From contig CACHTQ010000001.1 in NCBI GenBank assembly GCA_902582845.1, positions 151,952 through 215,951 of the forward strand: 64,000 nt of DNA, read 5' to 3'. Shown in pieces: positions 17,061-25,527 of this stretch (within the stretch, counting starts at the first letter, position 1; each line of letters starts with the position of its first letter). The notes under the pieces are model-generated. The model was not told where the DNA came from. It saw nothing but the letters and a program-made list of their open reading frames with translations, and did no database searches. Made by a program: the position numbers and the translations under genes. The DNA is from an uncultured Pelagibacteraceae bacterium. GTDB taxonomy: Bacteria; Pseudomonadota; Alphaproteobacteria; Pelagibacterales; Pelagibacteraceae.

Positions 17061-18101
17061 TTAGTGGTTTACCGAAGAAGAAAAATTCCAAGAACAATCA
17101 AAACTAGGTATGTAAACTCTGGATAAATTAGTGTTTCCAAAATGATGGTTAAATACATTTAACCAATTTTCAACTTGAAGAGGTTTTTTATCCTGACTTC
17201 CCACTTGGGCAGTAATTACTCCTTTAGGCTTAAGTATTCTCACTAAAGAGTCCATATTTTTAGCAGCAAGGTCTATGCAAAACTGGTCATCATTTAGATC
17301 AACAAAAATATGATCATAAGTATCTTCGTTCACTGTCTTTATGCTTTCAAAAGCATCACCCCATACACATTTTACAGAATTCTTTTCTGTAGATTTTTTT
17401 CCTATATCACCAAGGTGTTTATTACAAACTTCTACAACTTCTGGATCTAATTCGTACCAATCTATAAAATTAAATTTTTTTGAAATACATTCCCTTGCAA
17501 CACCACCATCACCACCACCGATTATTGCTGCTCTCTCGTTTTTTTTATTTAACTTCAGGCCTGCTCCTACAAAAGTTGAGCTGTACAAATGTTCATCTGA
17601 TGCCGCTACCTGTATTTCACCATCAATAAATAAAGATTTTCCAAATTGCTCTAATTCTAAAATTTCAATGTGTTGACCAACTTTTGATTTAAAGTCCTCT
17701 AAAACTTCGTTTACAACATATGATTTTTGTAATCCAGGTGAACTATAAATATCATGGTAAAGAGATCTGGTATCTCTATTAAATTCTTTTTTAACAATTC
17801 TTTTGTGTTCAAATTCTTTTTTAACAATATCAATTGCTACTGATGGGCTTATTTTTCCACAAGTAAAAAAATCAAAACTAATTATTCCATTTTCTGGAAA
17901 TGTATGAAAACTTATATGACTCTCAGCCAATAAAGCTAAAATTGTAAAGCCCTGGGGTTCAAATTTATATTTTGAAATATTTAAAATAGTTACATTAGCT
18001 GCTTTAGCGATTTCATTTATTACTTTTTCAAAAACTGTAGGATCGTACTCTTTTGTAGTACCTATAATATCCAAAGTAATATGCTCCCCAACTTTAATCA
18101 T
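17061..18101 (-). CDS. S-adenosylmethionine decarboxylase-spermidine synthase fusion (SpeD-SpeE)
   Basis: A 346-residue fusion. Residues 1-125 are a short-type SAM decarboxylase: the processing site Glu60-Ser61 in L-A-E-S-H-I-S-F-H-T, where cleavage makes the pyruvoyl group, and the F-F-T-C-G cysteine. Residues from about 130 form the aminopropyltransferase, with L-F-I-D-G-E-I-Q, the I-I-G-G-G-D-G-G-V-A-R-E motif and G-D-A-F-E. The usual D-S-T-D-P catalytic loop reads D-L-N-D-D, so the two aspartates are kept but the proline is not. It should make decarboxylated SAM and pass it to a diamine, releasing MTA. MTA salvage genes lie directly upstream in the same operon. Confidence 0.9.
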   Translation of the reverse strand: MIKVGEHITLDIIGTTKEYDPTVFEKVINEIAKAANVTILNISKYKFEPQGFTILALLAESHISFHTFPENGIISFDFFTCGKISPSVAIDIVKKEFEHKRIVKKEFNRDTRSLYHDIYSSPGLQKSYVVNEVLEDFKSKVGQHIEILELEQFGKSLFIDGEIQVAASDEHLYSSTFVGAGLKLNKKNERAAIIGGGDGGVARECISKKFNFIDWYELDPEVVEVCNKHLGDIGKKSTEKNSVKCVWGDAFESIKTVNEDTYDHIFVDLNDDQFCIDLAAKNMDSLVRILKPKGVITAQVGSQDKKPLQVENWLNVFNHHFGNTNLSRVYIPSFDCSWNFSSSVNH

Positions 18102-18102
18102 C

Positions 18103-18756
18103 TTACCCTTTTTTATAGTTTTTAGCCTTATCTAAAACTTTTTTCATTTCTTCAAATGAAAGAATCTTAGGTTCACCTAACTTTAGTGCAATAGTGTATT
18201 GATGACAAATATTTTCTATCTCTTGTGCAAGTTCAAATGCATCCTCTAAATTTTTTCCAAAAGCAACCTGCCCGTGATTAGACATTAAGCAAGCACTTCT
18301 ATTCTCTAAAGCTTTGATTACATTTTTAGATAACTCTTCAGTTCCAAAAGTAGCGTATTCAGCGCATTTAATGTTATCTCCTCCTGCAAGAGCAATCATA
18401 TAATGAAATGGTGGAATAGGTTTTCCATGGGAAGATACAGCCGTTGCGTGTGGAGAATGAGCATGAACAATGGCATGTGCCTCTTTTTTATTTTTATAAA
18501 TATCTCGATGAAATCTCCATTCAGATGATGGCTTGTTAGTTGGGTCGTTTTTTTCATCCTCATTTAAACCCATAAAAACAATATCTTGAGGTTTTAGTGT
18601 TTCGTATTTTTTTCCTGATGGAGTAATTAAGTATCCATCTATATCATTCTCGGTTCCTCTCAGTGATATATTTCCAGATCTAAGCGGTGAGAGATTTGTA
18701 GAATTTAATTTTAATGAATATTCAATAATTTTATTTCTTTGATCTAAATTCTTCAT
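18103..18756 (-). CDS. Class II aldolase, FucA-like; candidate 5-methylthioribulose-1-phosphate aldolase (Ald2 role)
   Basis: A 217-residue zinc aldolase very like E. coli L-fuculose-phosphate aldolase: S-G-N-I-S-L-R (27-33), the catalytic glutamate Glu79 in P-S-S-E-W-R-F-H, zinc ligands His98 and His100 in V-H-A-H, H-Y-M-I-A-L-A-G-G and Y-A-T-F-G-T. In this place one expects MtnB, a dehydratase of the same superfamily, but the sequence follows FucA more closely. In the known DHAP shunt a FucA-like aldolase splits methylthioribulose-1-phosphate into dihydroxyacetone phosphate and 2-methylthioacetaldehyde. Overlap with mtnA supports an MTA role; aldolase versus dehydratase is inferred. Confidence 0.8.
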   Translation of the reverse strand: MKNLDQRNKIIEYSLKLNSTNLSPLRSGNISLRGTENDIDGYLITPSGKKYETLKPQDIVFMGLNEDEKNDPTNKPSSEWRFHRDIYKNKKEAHAIVHAHSPHATAVSSHGKPIPPFHYMIALAGGDNIKCAEYATFGTEELSKNVIKALENRSACLMSNHGQVAFGKNLEDAFELAQEIENICHQYTIALKLGEPKILSFEEMKKVLDKAKNYKKG

Positions 18757-19823
18757 TTAAATAATTCTTTAAGTCCTTTTTCCGATGCTTCACATACACC
18801 TTTCTCGGTAATTAATCCCGTAACATATTTTGCAGGTGTTACATCAAAAGCTAAATTCATAGCTTTACTTTTTTTTGGATAAATTTGTATTTTCTTTATA
18901 TCTCCTTTTTCATCTAAACCTTCAATCTGAGATAATTCATCTGAATTTCTCTCCTCAATTGGAATATCTTTATGATCTTTTATGTTCCAGTCAATTGTTG
19001 AACTTGGTAGTGCAACATAAAAAGGAATGTTGTTATCATGAGCTGCTAGTGCTTTAAGATAAGTTCCAACTTTATTACAAACATCTCCATTGGCTAGAGT
19101 TCTGTCTGTTCCAACAATACACATATCAACTTCACCTCTTTGCATTAGTATACCACCTGTATTATCTGCAATAATTGTGTTTCTAATTCCCTCTTCATTT
19201 AATTCATAAGATGTAAGATTTGCTCCTTGATTTCTAGGTCTAGTTTCATCTGCCCATACATGAACTGGAATTCCTTTTTTGTGAGCATGATATATGGGAG
19301 AAGTTGCGGTCCCCCAATTTATTGTTGCAAGCCATCCTGCATTACAATGAGTTAATATATTAACTGTATCTTTTTTTTTATTATAAATTTCTTCGATAAT
19401 TTTTAGTCCATTTAATCCTATATTTTCACAAAATTTTACATCCTCTTCACATATATTTTTTGCTTCATTCAAGGCTATTTCTAAAATTTTATCGCTATTG
19501 ACACCTGATAATTTATTCATCATTCTATCAACAGCCCACTTTAAATTTATTGCTGTAGGTCTTGAACTAATTAAATCTTCTGCAGATTTCTTTAAAAATG
19601 ATTGATCATTATTTTCTATAATTGCCAAAACTAAGCCATAGGCAGCAGTTGCTCCTATTAAAGGTGCACCTCTTACCTCCATTACTTTTATCGCATTTAT
19701 AGCATCCTTAACTGTTTTTAGATCTTTAATAATAAATTTATGTGGAAGTTTTGTTTGATCAATAATTTTTACAACATTGTTTTCAAACCAAATAGTACGA
19801 TATTCTTTTCCTTCGATTCTCAT
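18753..19823 (-). CDS. mtnA: S-methyl-5-thioribose-1-phosphate isomerase
   Basis: A 356-residue member of the eIF2B/MtnA family. It has M-E-V-R-G-A-P-L-I-G-A near residue 48, and the catalytic pair Cys160 (T-H-C-N-A-G) and Asp240 (V-G-T-D-R), at the same numbers as I recall for the characterised Bacillus enzyme. It turns methylthioribose-1-phosphate, the product of MtnP, into methylthioribulose-1-phosphate, the substrate of the next gene. Four-base overlaps with the aldolase and with the secreted hydrolase gene show one transcript. Confidence 0.93.
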   Translation of the reverse strand: MRIEGKEYRTIWFENNVVKIIDQTKLPHKFIIKDLKTVKDAINAIKVMEVRGAPLIGATAAYGLVLAIIENNDQSFLKKSAEDLISSRPTAINLKWAVDRMMNKLSGVNSDKILEIALNEAKNICEEDVKFCENIGLNGLKIIEEIYNKKKDTVNILTHCNAGWLATINWGTATSPIYHAHKKGIPVHVWADETRPRNQGANLTSYELNEEGIRNTIIADNTGGILMQRGEVDMCIVGTDRTLANGDVCNKVGTYLKALAAHDNNIPFYVALPSSTIDWNIKDHKDIPIEERNSDELSQIEGLDEKGDIKKIQIYPKKSKAMNLAFDVTPAKYVTGLITEKGVCEASEKGLKELFK

Positions 19824-20752
19824 TTTAACCTTGAAGCAATAAAATTAAAAATTTCTGTATTATAATATTGAAAACATAATCCTTGGTTCATTTCATGACC
19901 CGGATTTTTACGAGCTGAAATATTTTCTTGCCAATCATCTCCTTTTACAACACAAGATTTTCCTTTAATTTTATAGTCTTGAGAAATAACAATTCTTTTA
20001 ACTCCTGGAACTTCCTCTAACCAGTCAGATAACAGTCCCTCCCATTTATCCTTGGGGTGAGTAAAAGCTAAAACAGAAACATTATCAGATTGTTTAATAT
20101 TATTAATTTGTCTTGCTCTTAACTCAGCAGGGCCTGGATATTTTTTAGCAAATTTTTCTAATGCCTTTTCAGAGCCTACTTTTTTTACTTTATAAGTTTT
20201 AGAAAGCTTACCAAAACAAGCTTGCATATATGATATGCCGCCGCCTACTTTTTCGGGGTAAGCTGATAACAACATTAGAGTTAATAGACCACCACATGAA
20301 TGACCTGATATAATTATTTGTTTTCTTGGAACCCCTATACTTACAAATTTTTCAACTAATTCTAAGTTTCTTTCAATTCTTTTGTCTAATTTGTGCTTTC
20401 CAACATAAGGAGTTTTGGAATTCCACCAATGTTTTTTTAATGACATGTCACCCGCAAAATCATTAGTGCAGAAATTATAAACCATAATTTTTTTACCATT
20501 AATTTCCTTACCAACTAGTGAAGCTTGATTTCTAATTTGATTTACCCAAATACATTCATTCTTGTGAGCTTTATCATTTGAATTTTGACCATGATTGTAA
20601 ATAATTATAATTTTATTTTTAGGGTCATCAATATTCATACCTTCTTTTACCAAGGCTAATTTCGTGATAAAACCACTTTTTAAAATTTTTCCATTTGCGT
20701 ATACTGTATTTGAGACTGTTAAAAATATTAAAATTAATAATAACTTTTTCAT
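19820..20752 (-). CDS. Secreted alpha/beta hydrolase of unknown substrate
   Basis: A 310-residue protein with a signal peptide (cleavage likely after V-Y-A near residue 19). The mature part has an alpha/beta-hydrolase core: I-I-I-I-Y-N-H-G-Q oxyanion-region strand near 48, nucleophile elbow G-H-S-C-G-G near 150, and a late histidine in N-P-G-H-E-M. Several cysteines suggest disulfides in the periplasm. It sits inside the MTA salvage operon, overlapping mtnA and mtnP by four bases each, although those enzymes are cytosolic. I do not know its substrate; an ester or glycan deacylation role is possible. Confidence 0.75.
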   Translation of the reverse strand: MKKLLLILIFLTVSNTVYANGKILKSGFITKLALVKEGMNIDDPKNKIIIIYNHGQNSNDKAHKNECIWVNQIRNQASLVGKEINGKKIMVYNFCTNDFAGDMSLKKHWWNSKTPYVGKHKLDKRIERNLELVEKFVSIGVPRKQIIISGHSCGGLLTLMLLSAYPEKVGGGISYMQACFGKLSKTYKVKKVGSEKALEKFAKKYPGPAELRARQINNIKQSDNVSVLAFTHPKDKWEGLLSDWLEEVPGVKRIVISQDYKIKGKSCVVKGDDWQENISARKNPGHEMNQGLCFQYYNTEIFNFIASRLK

Positions 20753-21621
20753 TTTTTTAATACTCTTCCTGCTACTGTATTTAATTTTTCTATAGTTTTT
20801 TTTGTTCTTTTTTCAGGTGCTGTAATAATTGCAACATCCAAACAATTATTAGTTGGATCATTAGGATCAATGTGATTATCAAAATTTTCTATTAAGTTTT
20901 TAATCATGTTTTTTGCCTTTGCGGCATTACCTAATAAAACTTTTACAACTTGTTGAACATCAACGTTTTCATGATCGGGATGCCAACAATCATAGTCTGT
21001 GACCATTGATACAGAAGCATATCTTATCTCTGCTTCTCTTGCTAATTTTGCCTCTGGCATATTAGTCATTCCAATTACGTCTGCTTTCCAAGATCTATAT
21101 AAATTTGACTCGGCTAATGTTGAAAATTGAGGCCCTTCCATAACAACATATGTTCCATTTCTTTGATATTCAATTTTTTCTTTTTTAATTGCTTCTTCAC
21201 ATGCGTTCATCAAACCATTGGATGTTGGATGAGCCATAGAGACATGAGCAACAATTTCATCATCAAAAAATGTTTTGTTCCTTGCAAAAGTCCGGTCTAT
21301 GAATTGGTCAACAATAACAAATTTTCCTGGTGGCAAATCCTCTTTTAAAGACCCGACTGCTGAAACTGACACAATATCTGTTACACCTAACTGTTTAAGA
21401 GCATCAATATTTGCTCTAAAATTTATTTTTGACGGAGGAATAAAGTGACCTCTTCCATGTCTTGGTAGGAAGTAAACCTCTTTATTATTATAATTAGTTT
21501 TTAAAATTTGGTCTGAGGGTTTTCCCCATGGGGTATTTAAATCTAATAATTCTCTATTTTTGAATTCTTCAACATCATAAAGACCGCTACCACCAATAAT
21601 TGCTAATTTATTTATTGTCAT
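20749..21621 (-). CDS. mtnP: S-methyl-5'-thioadenosine phosphorylase
   Basis: A 290-residue phosphorylase of the PNP/MTAP family. It shows I-I-G-G-S-G-L-Y near residue 8, the phosphate-site P-R-H-G-R-G-H near 53, S-A-V-G-S-L near 87 and the base-site M-E-G-P-Q-F-S-T-L-A-E-S near 161, followed by G-M-T-N-M-P-E-A. This is the MTAP pattern, which cleaves MTA with phosphate to adenine and methylthioribose-1-phosphate. It is the first gene of the leftward MTA/polyamine operon and is divergent from apt, which recycles the adenine. Confidence 0.92.
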   Translation of the reverse strand: MTINKLAIIGGSGLYDVEEFKNRELLDLNTPWGKPSDQILKTNYNNKEVYFLPRHGRGHFIPPSKINFRANIDALKQLGVTDIVSVSAVGSLKEDLPPGKFVIVDQFIDRTFARNKTFFDDEIVAHVSMAHPTSNGLMNACEEAIKKEKIEYQRNGTYVVMEGPQFSTLAESNLYRSWKADVIGMTNMPEAKLAREAEIRYASVSMVTDYDCWHPDHENVDVQQVVKVLLGNAAKAKNMIKNLIENFDNHIDPNDPTNNCLDVAIITAPEKRTKKTIEKLNTVAGRVLKK

Positions 21622-21662
21622 GTTATAAAATTAATTTATTTATACTTTTATAATTTACTCTT

Positions 21663-22190
21663 ATGAATTTAAAAGACTTTATTAGATCTATTTCAGATTA
21701 TCCAAAAAAAGGTATTTTATTTAGAGATATCACAACACTCATTAAAAATGAAAAAGCTTTTTCAGAAACAATTGATCAGATTTTAAAAAGATCAAAAAAA
21801 ATGAAGTTTAATAAGATTGCTGCAATTGAGTCTAGAGGATTTGTTTTTGCCTCAGCTGTTTCTTATATTCTGAAAAAACCATTTATAATGTTAAGAAAGA
21901 AAGATAAATTACCAGCTGATGTACACTCTGTTGATTTCGAATTAGAATACGGGAAGGCTACGATTGAAGTTCATAAAGACTCTATAAATGAAAAAGATAC
22001 AATTTTGATTATAGATGATCTAATTGCTACTGGAGGCACTGCACATGCTGCAGCAAAACTTGTAGAAATTTCAAAAGGAAAAGTTGCTGGATTTATTTTT
22101 GTTATAAATCTTTTTGATCTTAAAGGTTCTGACAGTTTAATTAAAAAAGGATACCAGGTAGAGAATTTAATTGAATTTCCTGGTCATTAA
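21663..22190 (+). CDS. apt: Adenine phosphoribosyltransferase
   Basis: A 175-residue type I phosphoribosyltransferase. It begins with D-F-I-R-S-I-S-D-Y-P-K-K-G-I-L-F-R-D-I-T-T, the APT signature, has A-A-I-E-S-R-G-F near residue 53 and the PRPP-binding motif I-L-I-I-D-D-L-I-A-T-G-G-T-A near 118. It makes AMP from adenine. Its start is 41 bp from that of mtnP on the other strand, so adenine release and capture are coded back to back. Confidence 0.94.
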   Translation: MNLKDFIRSISDYPKKGILFRDITTLIKNEKAFSETIDQILKRSKKMKFNKIAAIESRGFVFASAVSYILKKPFIMLRKKDKLPADVHSVDFELEYGKATIEVHKDSINEKDTILIIDDLIATGGTAHAAAKLVEISKGKVAGFIFVINLFDLKGSDSLIKKGYQVENLIEFPGH

Positions 22191-22194
22191 ATTT

Positions 22195-23067
22195 TTAGAT
22201 GTTAGGCCTATAATAAGAATTTTTTCCTATCATAGAGCTCATTAACCCTAATAATCTCATCTGATATATTTTTCTTTTAAAAGTATTGAAAGTAATTAAA
22301 TAATAAAAAAATTTTATTTTTGCAGAAATCAAATTTTTAAAAACTCTAAATAACGCAATCAAATAGCCATGATGTTTTTTATTAAAATAAAATTTAGACC
22401 ACATCCAATGCCAATTTCTTAAATATTCAATTTCGTTTTTATATTTTGGATCTACTGCCTTTCCTCCTAAATGATGAATTCTTGATTTCGGTACTATGTA
22501 AATATCTTCATCATTCTTCTCTAATCGCAAACATAAGTCCTCATTCTCAAGGTATAAAAAAAAATTTTCATCAAAAAAATAAAAATCATTTAATTTTTTT
22601 AATTTCTTTAAATTAAGAAGCATTGCATATCCATCAACACTTTTAACCTTGAAAGGTTTAATTGGATCAAAATCAGTCTTTTTTTTTAGAGTATAATTGG
22701 GATATTCGCTTTTATCTGAGAGAGGAGCAATAATTCCAAAGTTTTCAATTTCTTCTGATGCTATAATTATCTCATCTATAGAACTTTTTTCTAAAGTTAC
22801 ATCTGGATTTAAAATTAAAACAAAATCTTTATTAACATTTTTTATGCCTAAATTATTTCCTGCACCCATACCTAAATTTTCTTTTGATAAAATATATTTG
22901 ACATTATTATACTTTGTTTCAATTTTTTCTTTTAATTGATTATTGTTTGAATTATCAACAACAACTATTTCAATTTCACTATGGATAGAATTAATACAAT
23001 TTTCAATTACGTAATCACTTTTATAACTTACAATGATCACTGAAAGGTTTTGCCTAGTTATTGACAT
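22195..23067 (-). CDS. GT2-family glycosyltransferase
   Basis: A GT-A glycosyltransferase of about 290 residues from the ATG at 23067. I prefer this start because the family begins with L-S-V-I-I-V-S-Y-K-S and the longer form adds 17 unrelated residues that would reach within 3 bp of rfbB. It has the E-N-L-G-M-G-A-G-N-N-L-G-I motif, the D-x-D-like N-P-D-V and a F-L-Y-L-E-N-E-D-L-C-L-R segment, as in rhamnosyltransferases (WbbL/RfbF type). It is divergent from the deoxysugar genes and may transfer that sugar. Confidence 0.85.
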   Translation of the reverse strand: MSITRQNLSVIIVSYKSDYVIENCINSIHSEIEIVVVDNSNNNQLKEKIETKYNNVKYILSKENLGMGAGNNLGIKNVNKDFVLILNPDVTLEKSSIDEIIIASEEIENFGIIAPLSDKSEYPNYTLKKKTDFDPIKPFKVKSVDGYAMLLNLKKLKKLNDFYFFDENFFLYLENEDLCLRLEKNDEDIYIVPKSRIHHLGGKAVDPKYKNEIEYLRNWHWMWSKFYFNKKHHGYLIALFRVFKNLISAKIKFFYYLITFNTFKRKIYQMRLLGLMSSMIGKNSYYRPNI

Positions 23068-23121
23068 AATATGTGTATACTCGACTATACTAAAATTTAT
23101 TTTTAATGTAAAAATCAAAAA

Positions 23122-24135
23122 ATGAAAAAAATCGTAGTTACTGGTGGATTAGGATTTATAGGAAGTAATTTAATAGATTTATTATTAAAAAAAAATTTTT
23201 TCGTCATTAATATTGATAAAGGAACTTATTCATCAAATTTATATAATACTAAAGATTTTAAAAGATCTAGAAATTATAAATTATTTAAACTTGATATCGC
23301 GAGTAAGAAAATCGATAAAATACTAACGAAATACAAACCATCAGGAGTTTTTAATTTAGCTGCTGAAACGCATGTGGATAGATCCATTGATAATCCTGGG
23401 AGTTTTATTCAAAGTAACATTGTTGGTGTATTCAATCTACTTGAATGTTTCAAAAATTTTTCAAAAAAAAATAAATCTAAGTTGATACATATTTCAACTG
23501 ATGAAGTTTATGGTGATGTTTTAATTGGAAGAACAGACGAAAATCATTCTTATAAGCCAAGCTCACCCTATGCTGCTAGTAAAGCTGCATCTGATCATTT
23601 AGTAAGTTCATACATTAGAACTTATAATTTACCTGCGATAGTTACAAATTGCTCTAACAATTATGGTCCAAAGCAACACCCGGAAAAATTAATTCCAAAA
23701 CTAATATATAATATAATGAACAACAGACCTCTTCCAATATATGGAAAAGGGTCTAATTCAAGAGAATGGATATATGTAAAGGATCATTGCGAAGCATTAA
23801 TAAAAGTGTTTAACAAAGGAAAATTGGGGGAATTTTATAATATTGGATCAAATAAGAACCTAACTAACTTACAAGTTACAAAAGAACTTTTAAAAAAATC
23901 AAAAAAAATAATTGAACTTGGCAAAAAAGTGAAAATTAGTTTTGTAAAAGATCGTCCAGGTCATGATATTAGATATGCATTAAACAGTAATAAGATTAAA
24001 AAAGAACTTAATTGGTATCCAAAAGTAAATTTTTCACAGGGAATACAATTAACACTGAATTGGTATATCGAAAACAAGTCATACTATAAATCACTTTCCA
24101 AAAGAGATATAATAAATAGATTGGGAAAAAAATGA
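23122..24135 (+). CDS. rfbB: dTDP-glucose 4,6-dehydratase
   Basis: A 337-residue extended short-chain dehydrogenase. It has G-G-L-G-F-I-G-S-N near residue 8, L-A-A-E-T-H-V-D-R-S-I-D near 80, the dehydratase triad S-T-D-E-V-Y-G near 130 and the Y-x-x-x-K catalytic pair in Y-A-A-S-K. It makes dTDP-4-keto-6-deoxyglucose, the branch point for 6-deoxysugars. The stop overlaps the start of rfbA by four bases. This opens the surface-sugar island, which is clearly more AT-rich and Lys-rich than the flanks. Confidence 0.93.
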   Translation: MKKIVVTGGLGFIGSNLIDLLLKKNFFVINIDKGTYSSNLYNTKDFKRSRNYKLFKLDIASKKIDKILTKYKPSGVFNLAAETHVDRSIDNPGSFIQSNIVGVFNLLECFKNFSKKNKSKLIHISTDEVYGDVLIGRTDENHSYKPSSPYAASKAASDHLVSSYIRTYNLPAIVTNCSNNYGPKQHPEKLIPKLIYNIMNNRPLPIYGKGSNSREWIYVKDHCEALIKVFNKGKLGEFYNIGSNKNLTNLQVTKELLKKSKKIIELGKKVKISFVKDRPGHDIRYALNSNKIKKELNWYPKVNFSQGIQLTLNWYIENKSYYKSLSKRDIINRLGKK

Positions 24136-24998
24136 TTAAAAAAGGAATTATTTTAGCAGGTGGAAAAGGAACGAGAATGAGTCCTTTAACAAAAGCTGTA
24201 AATAAACAGCTTCTTCCTATTCATGATAAACCTTTGATATTCTATCCATTATCAATATTAATGCTTGCAGGTATAAAAGACATTTTAATAATAGTTAATC
24301 AAGGTCAATTAAGTCAATACAAAAAAATTATTCCAGATGGAAAAAATTTTGGGATTAAAATAAATTACATTGAACAGAAAAATCCTAATGGATTACCCGA
24401 GGCGTTCATATTAGGTGAGAAATTTATCAAAAATCAAAATGTTTGTTTAATATTAGGTGATAATTTTTTTTATGGACAAAACTTATCAAAAATTCTTCGA
24501 AATTGTACTAAATTAAAAAACGGTGCTAAAGTCTTGCTACACAGAGTAAATAATCCTGAAAGATTTGGAGTAGCAAAAGTTTTTGGGAAAAAAATAAGAA
24601 GTATTAAAGAAAAACCTAAGAAATTCATCTCTGATTTGGCAATCACTGGATTATATTTTTTTGATAGAAAAGTGTGCAACTATGCAAAAAAACTAAAACC
24701 ATCAAAAAGAGGTGAATTAGAAATTGTAGATTTACTTAATAGATATTTAAAAAATAAAAAATTGTCTGCGGAATTAATAGGAAGAGGTGGAGCATGGTTA
24801 GACACGGGATCTATTGAAGATTTTTATAAAACAAGTGCTTTTGTATCTGCAATTGAAAATAGACAAGGTTTTAAAATTGCATGTCTTGAAGAAATTGCAT
24901 TTAACAACAAATGGATTGATAAGAAACAACTAATTAGAGCCATAAAATTTTATGGAAATTGCTCTTACTCAGATTATATAAAAAACTTATTTAAATAA
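24132..24998 (+). CDS. rfbA: Glucose-1-phosphate thymidylyltransferase
   Basis: A 288-residue nucleotidyltransferase with G-I-I-L-A-G-G-K-G-T-R-M-S-P-L-T at the start, Q-L-L-P-I-H-D-K-P-L, the metal site L-G-D-N-F-F-Y-G near 110 and the R-G-G-A-W-L-D-T-G motif near 222. It makes dTDP-glucose for RfbB. Length and motifs are those of the RmlA group. Confidence 0.93.
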   Translation: MIKKGIILAGGKGTRMSPLTKAVNKQLLPIHDKPLIFYPLSILMLAGIKDILIIVNQGQLSQYKKIIPDGKNFGIKINYIEQKNPNGLPEAFILGEKFIKNQNVCLILGDNFFYGQNLSKILRNCTKLKNGAKVLLHRVNNPERFGVAKVFGKKIRSIKEKPKKFISDLAITGLYFFDRKVCNYAKKLKPSKRGELEIVDLLNRYLKNKKLSAELIGRGGAWLDTGSIEDFYKTSAFVSAIENRQGFKIACLEEIAFNNKWIDKKQLIRAIKFYGNCSYSDYIKNLFK

Positions 24999-25008
24999 AC
25001 TTTTAAAA

Positions 25009-25527
25009 ATGAGAATTAAAAAGACTAAATTTAAAGGACTTGTTATTTTAAATGGTGTTAGACATCAAGACCAAAGAGGGTATCTTAGAGAATTAGTAAT
25101 AGAAAAATTGATCAAAAAAAAATTCAAGTTTCAAATAACTTCTTTATCAAAAAAGAATGTTTTAAGAGGTTTACATTTTCAGATAAAAAAACCCCAAGGA
25201 AAATTAATTTCAGTAATAAAGGGTGAAATTTTCGATGTCGCTGTAGACCTAAGAAAAAATTCAAAAACATTCGGAAAACATTTTTCAATTAGACTCAATG
25301 AAAAAAATTGTACTGCAGTATTTATACCTCCAGGTTTTGCTCATGGTTTCCTTTCTTTAAAAAAAGAAAATATTGTGTGTTATAGTTGTACTGAATATAG
25401 ATCACCACATAACGAAAGATCATTAAAGTACAATGATCCAAAGTTGAAAATTCAATGGCCTTCTAAAAAACCTAACATAAGCAAAAAAGATAAAAATGCT
25501 GATAATTTTGAGACATTAATTAGATAA
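25009..25527 (+). CDS. rfbC: dTDP-4-keto-6-deoxysugar 3,5- or 5-epimerase
   Basis: A 172-residue cupin-fold epimerase. It has D-Q-R-G-Y-L-R near residue 21, the catalytic histidine in L-R-G-L-H-F-Q near 51, K-L-I-S-V-I-K-G-E-I-F-D-V-A-V-D-L-R and P-P-G-F-A-H-G-F. It would convert the dTDP-4-keto-D-sugar to the L-form. In a pathway with C-2 deoxygenation and C-3 methylation, as suggested by its neighbours, it may act as a 5-epimerase (TylK/EvaD role). It overlaps the Gfo/Idh/MocA gene tail to tail by 12 bases. Confidence 0.88.
   Translation: MRIKKTKFKGLVILNGVRHQDQRGYLRELVIEKLIKKKFKFQITSLSKKNVLRGLHFQIKKPQGKLISVIKGEIFDVAVDLRKNSKTFGKHFSIRLNEKNCTAVFIPPGFAHGFLSLKKENIVCYSCTEYRSPHNERSLKYNDPKLKIQWPSKKPNISKKDKNADNFETLIR

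Noticed and set aside
18103..18756. Calling the class II aldolase MtnB with certainty
   Set aside because: Gene context suggests MtnB, but the sequence follows FucA closely along its length, so aldolase (Ald2-like) is at least as likely.
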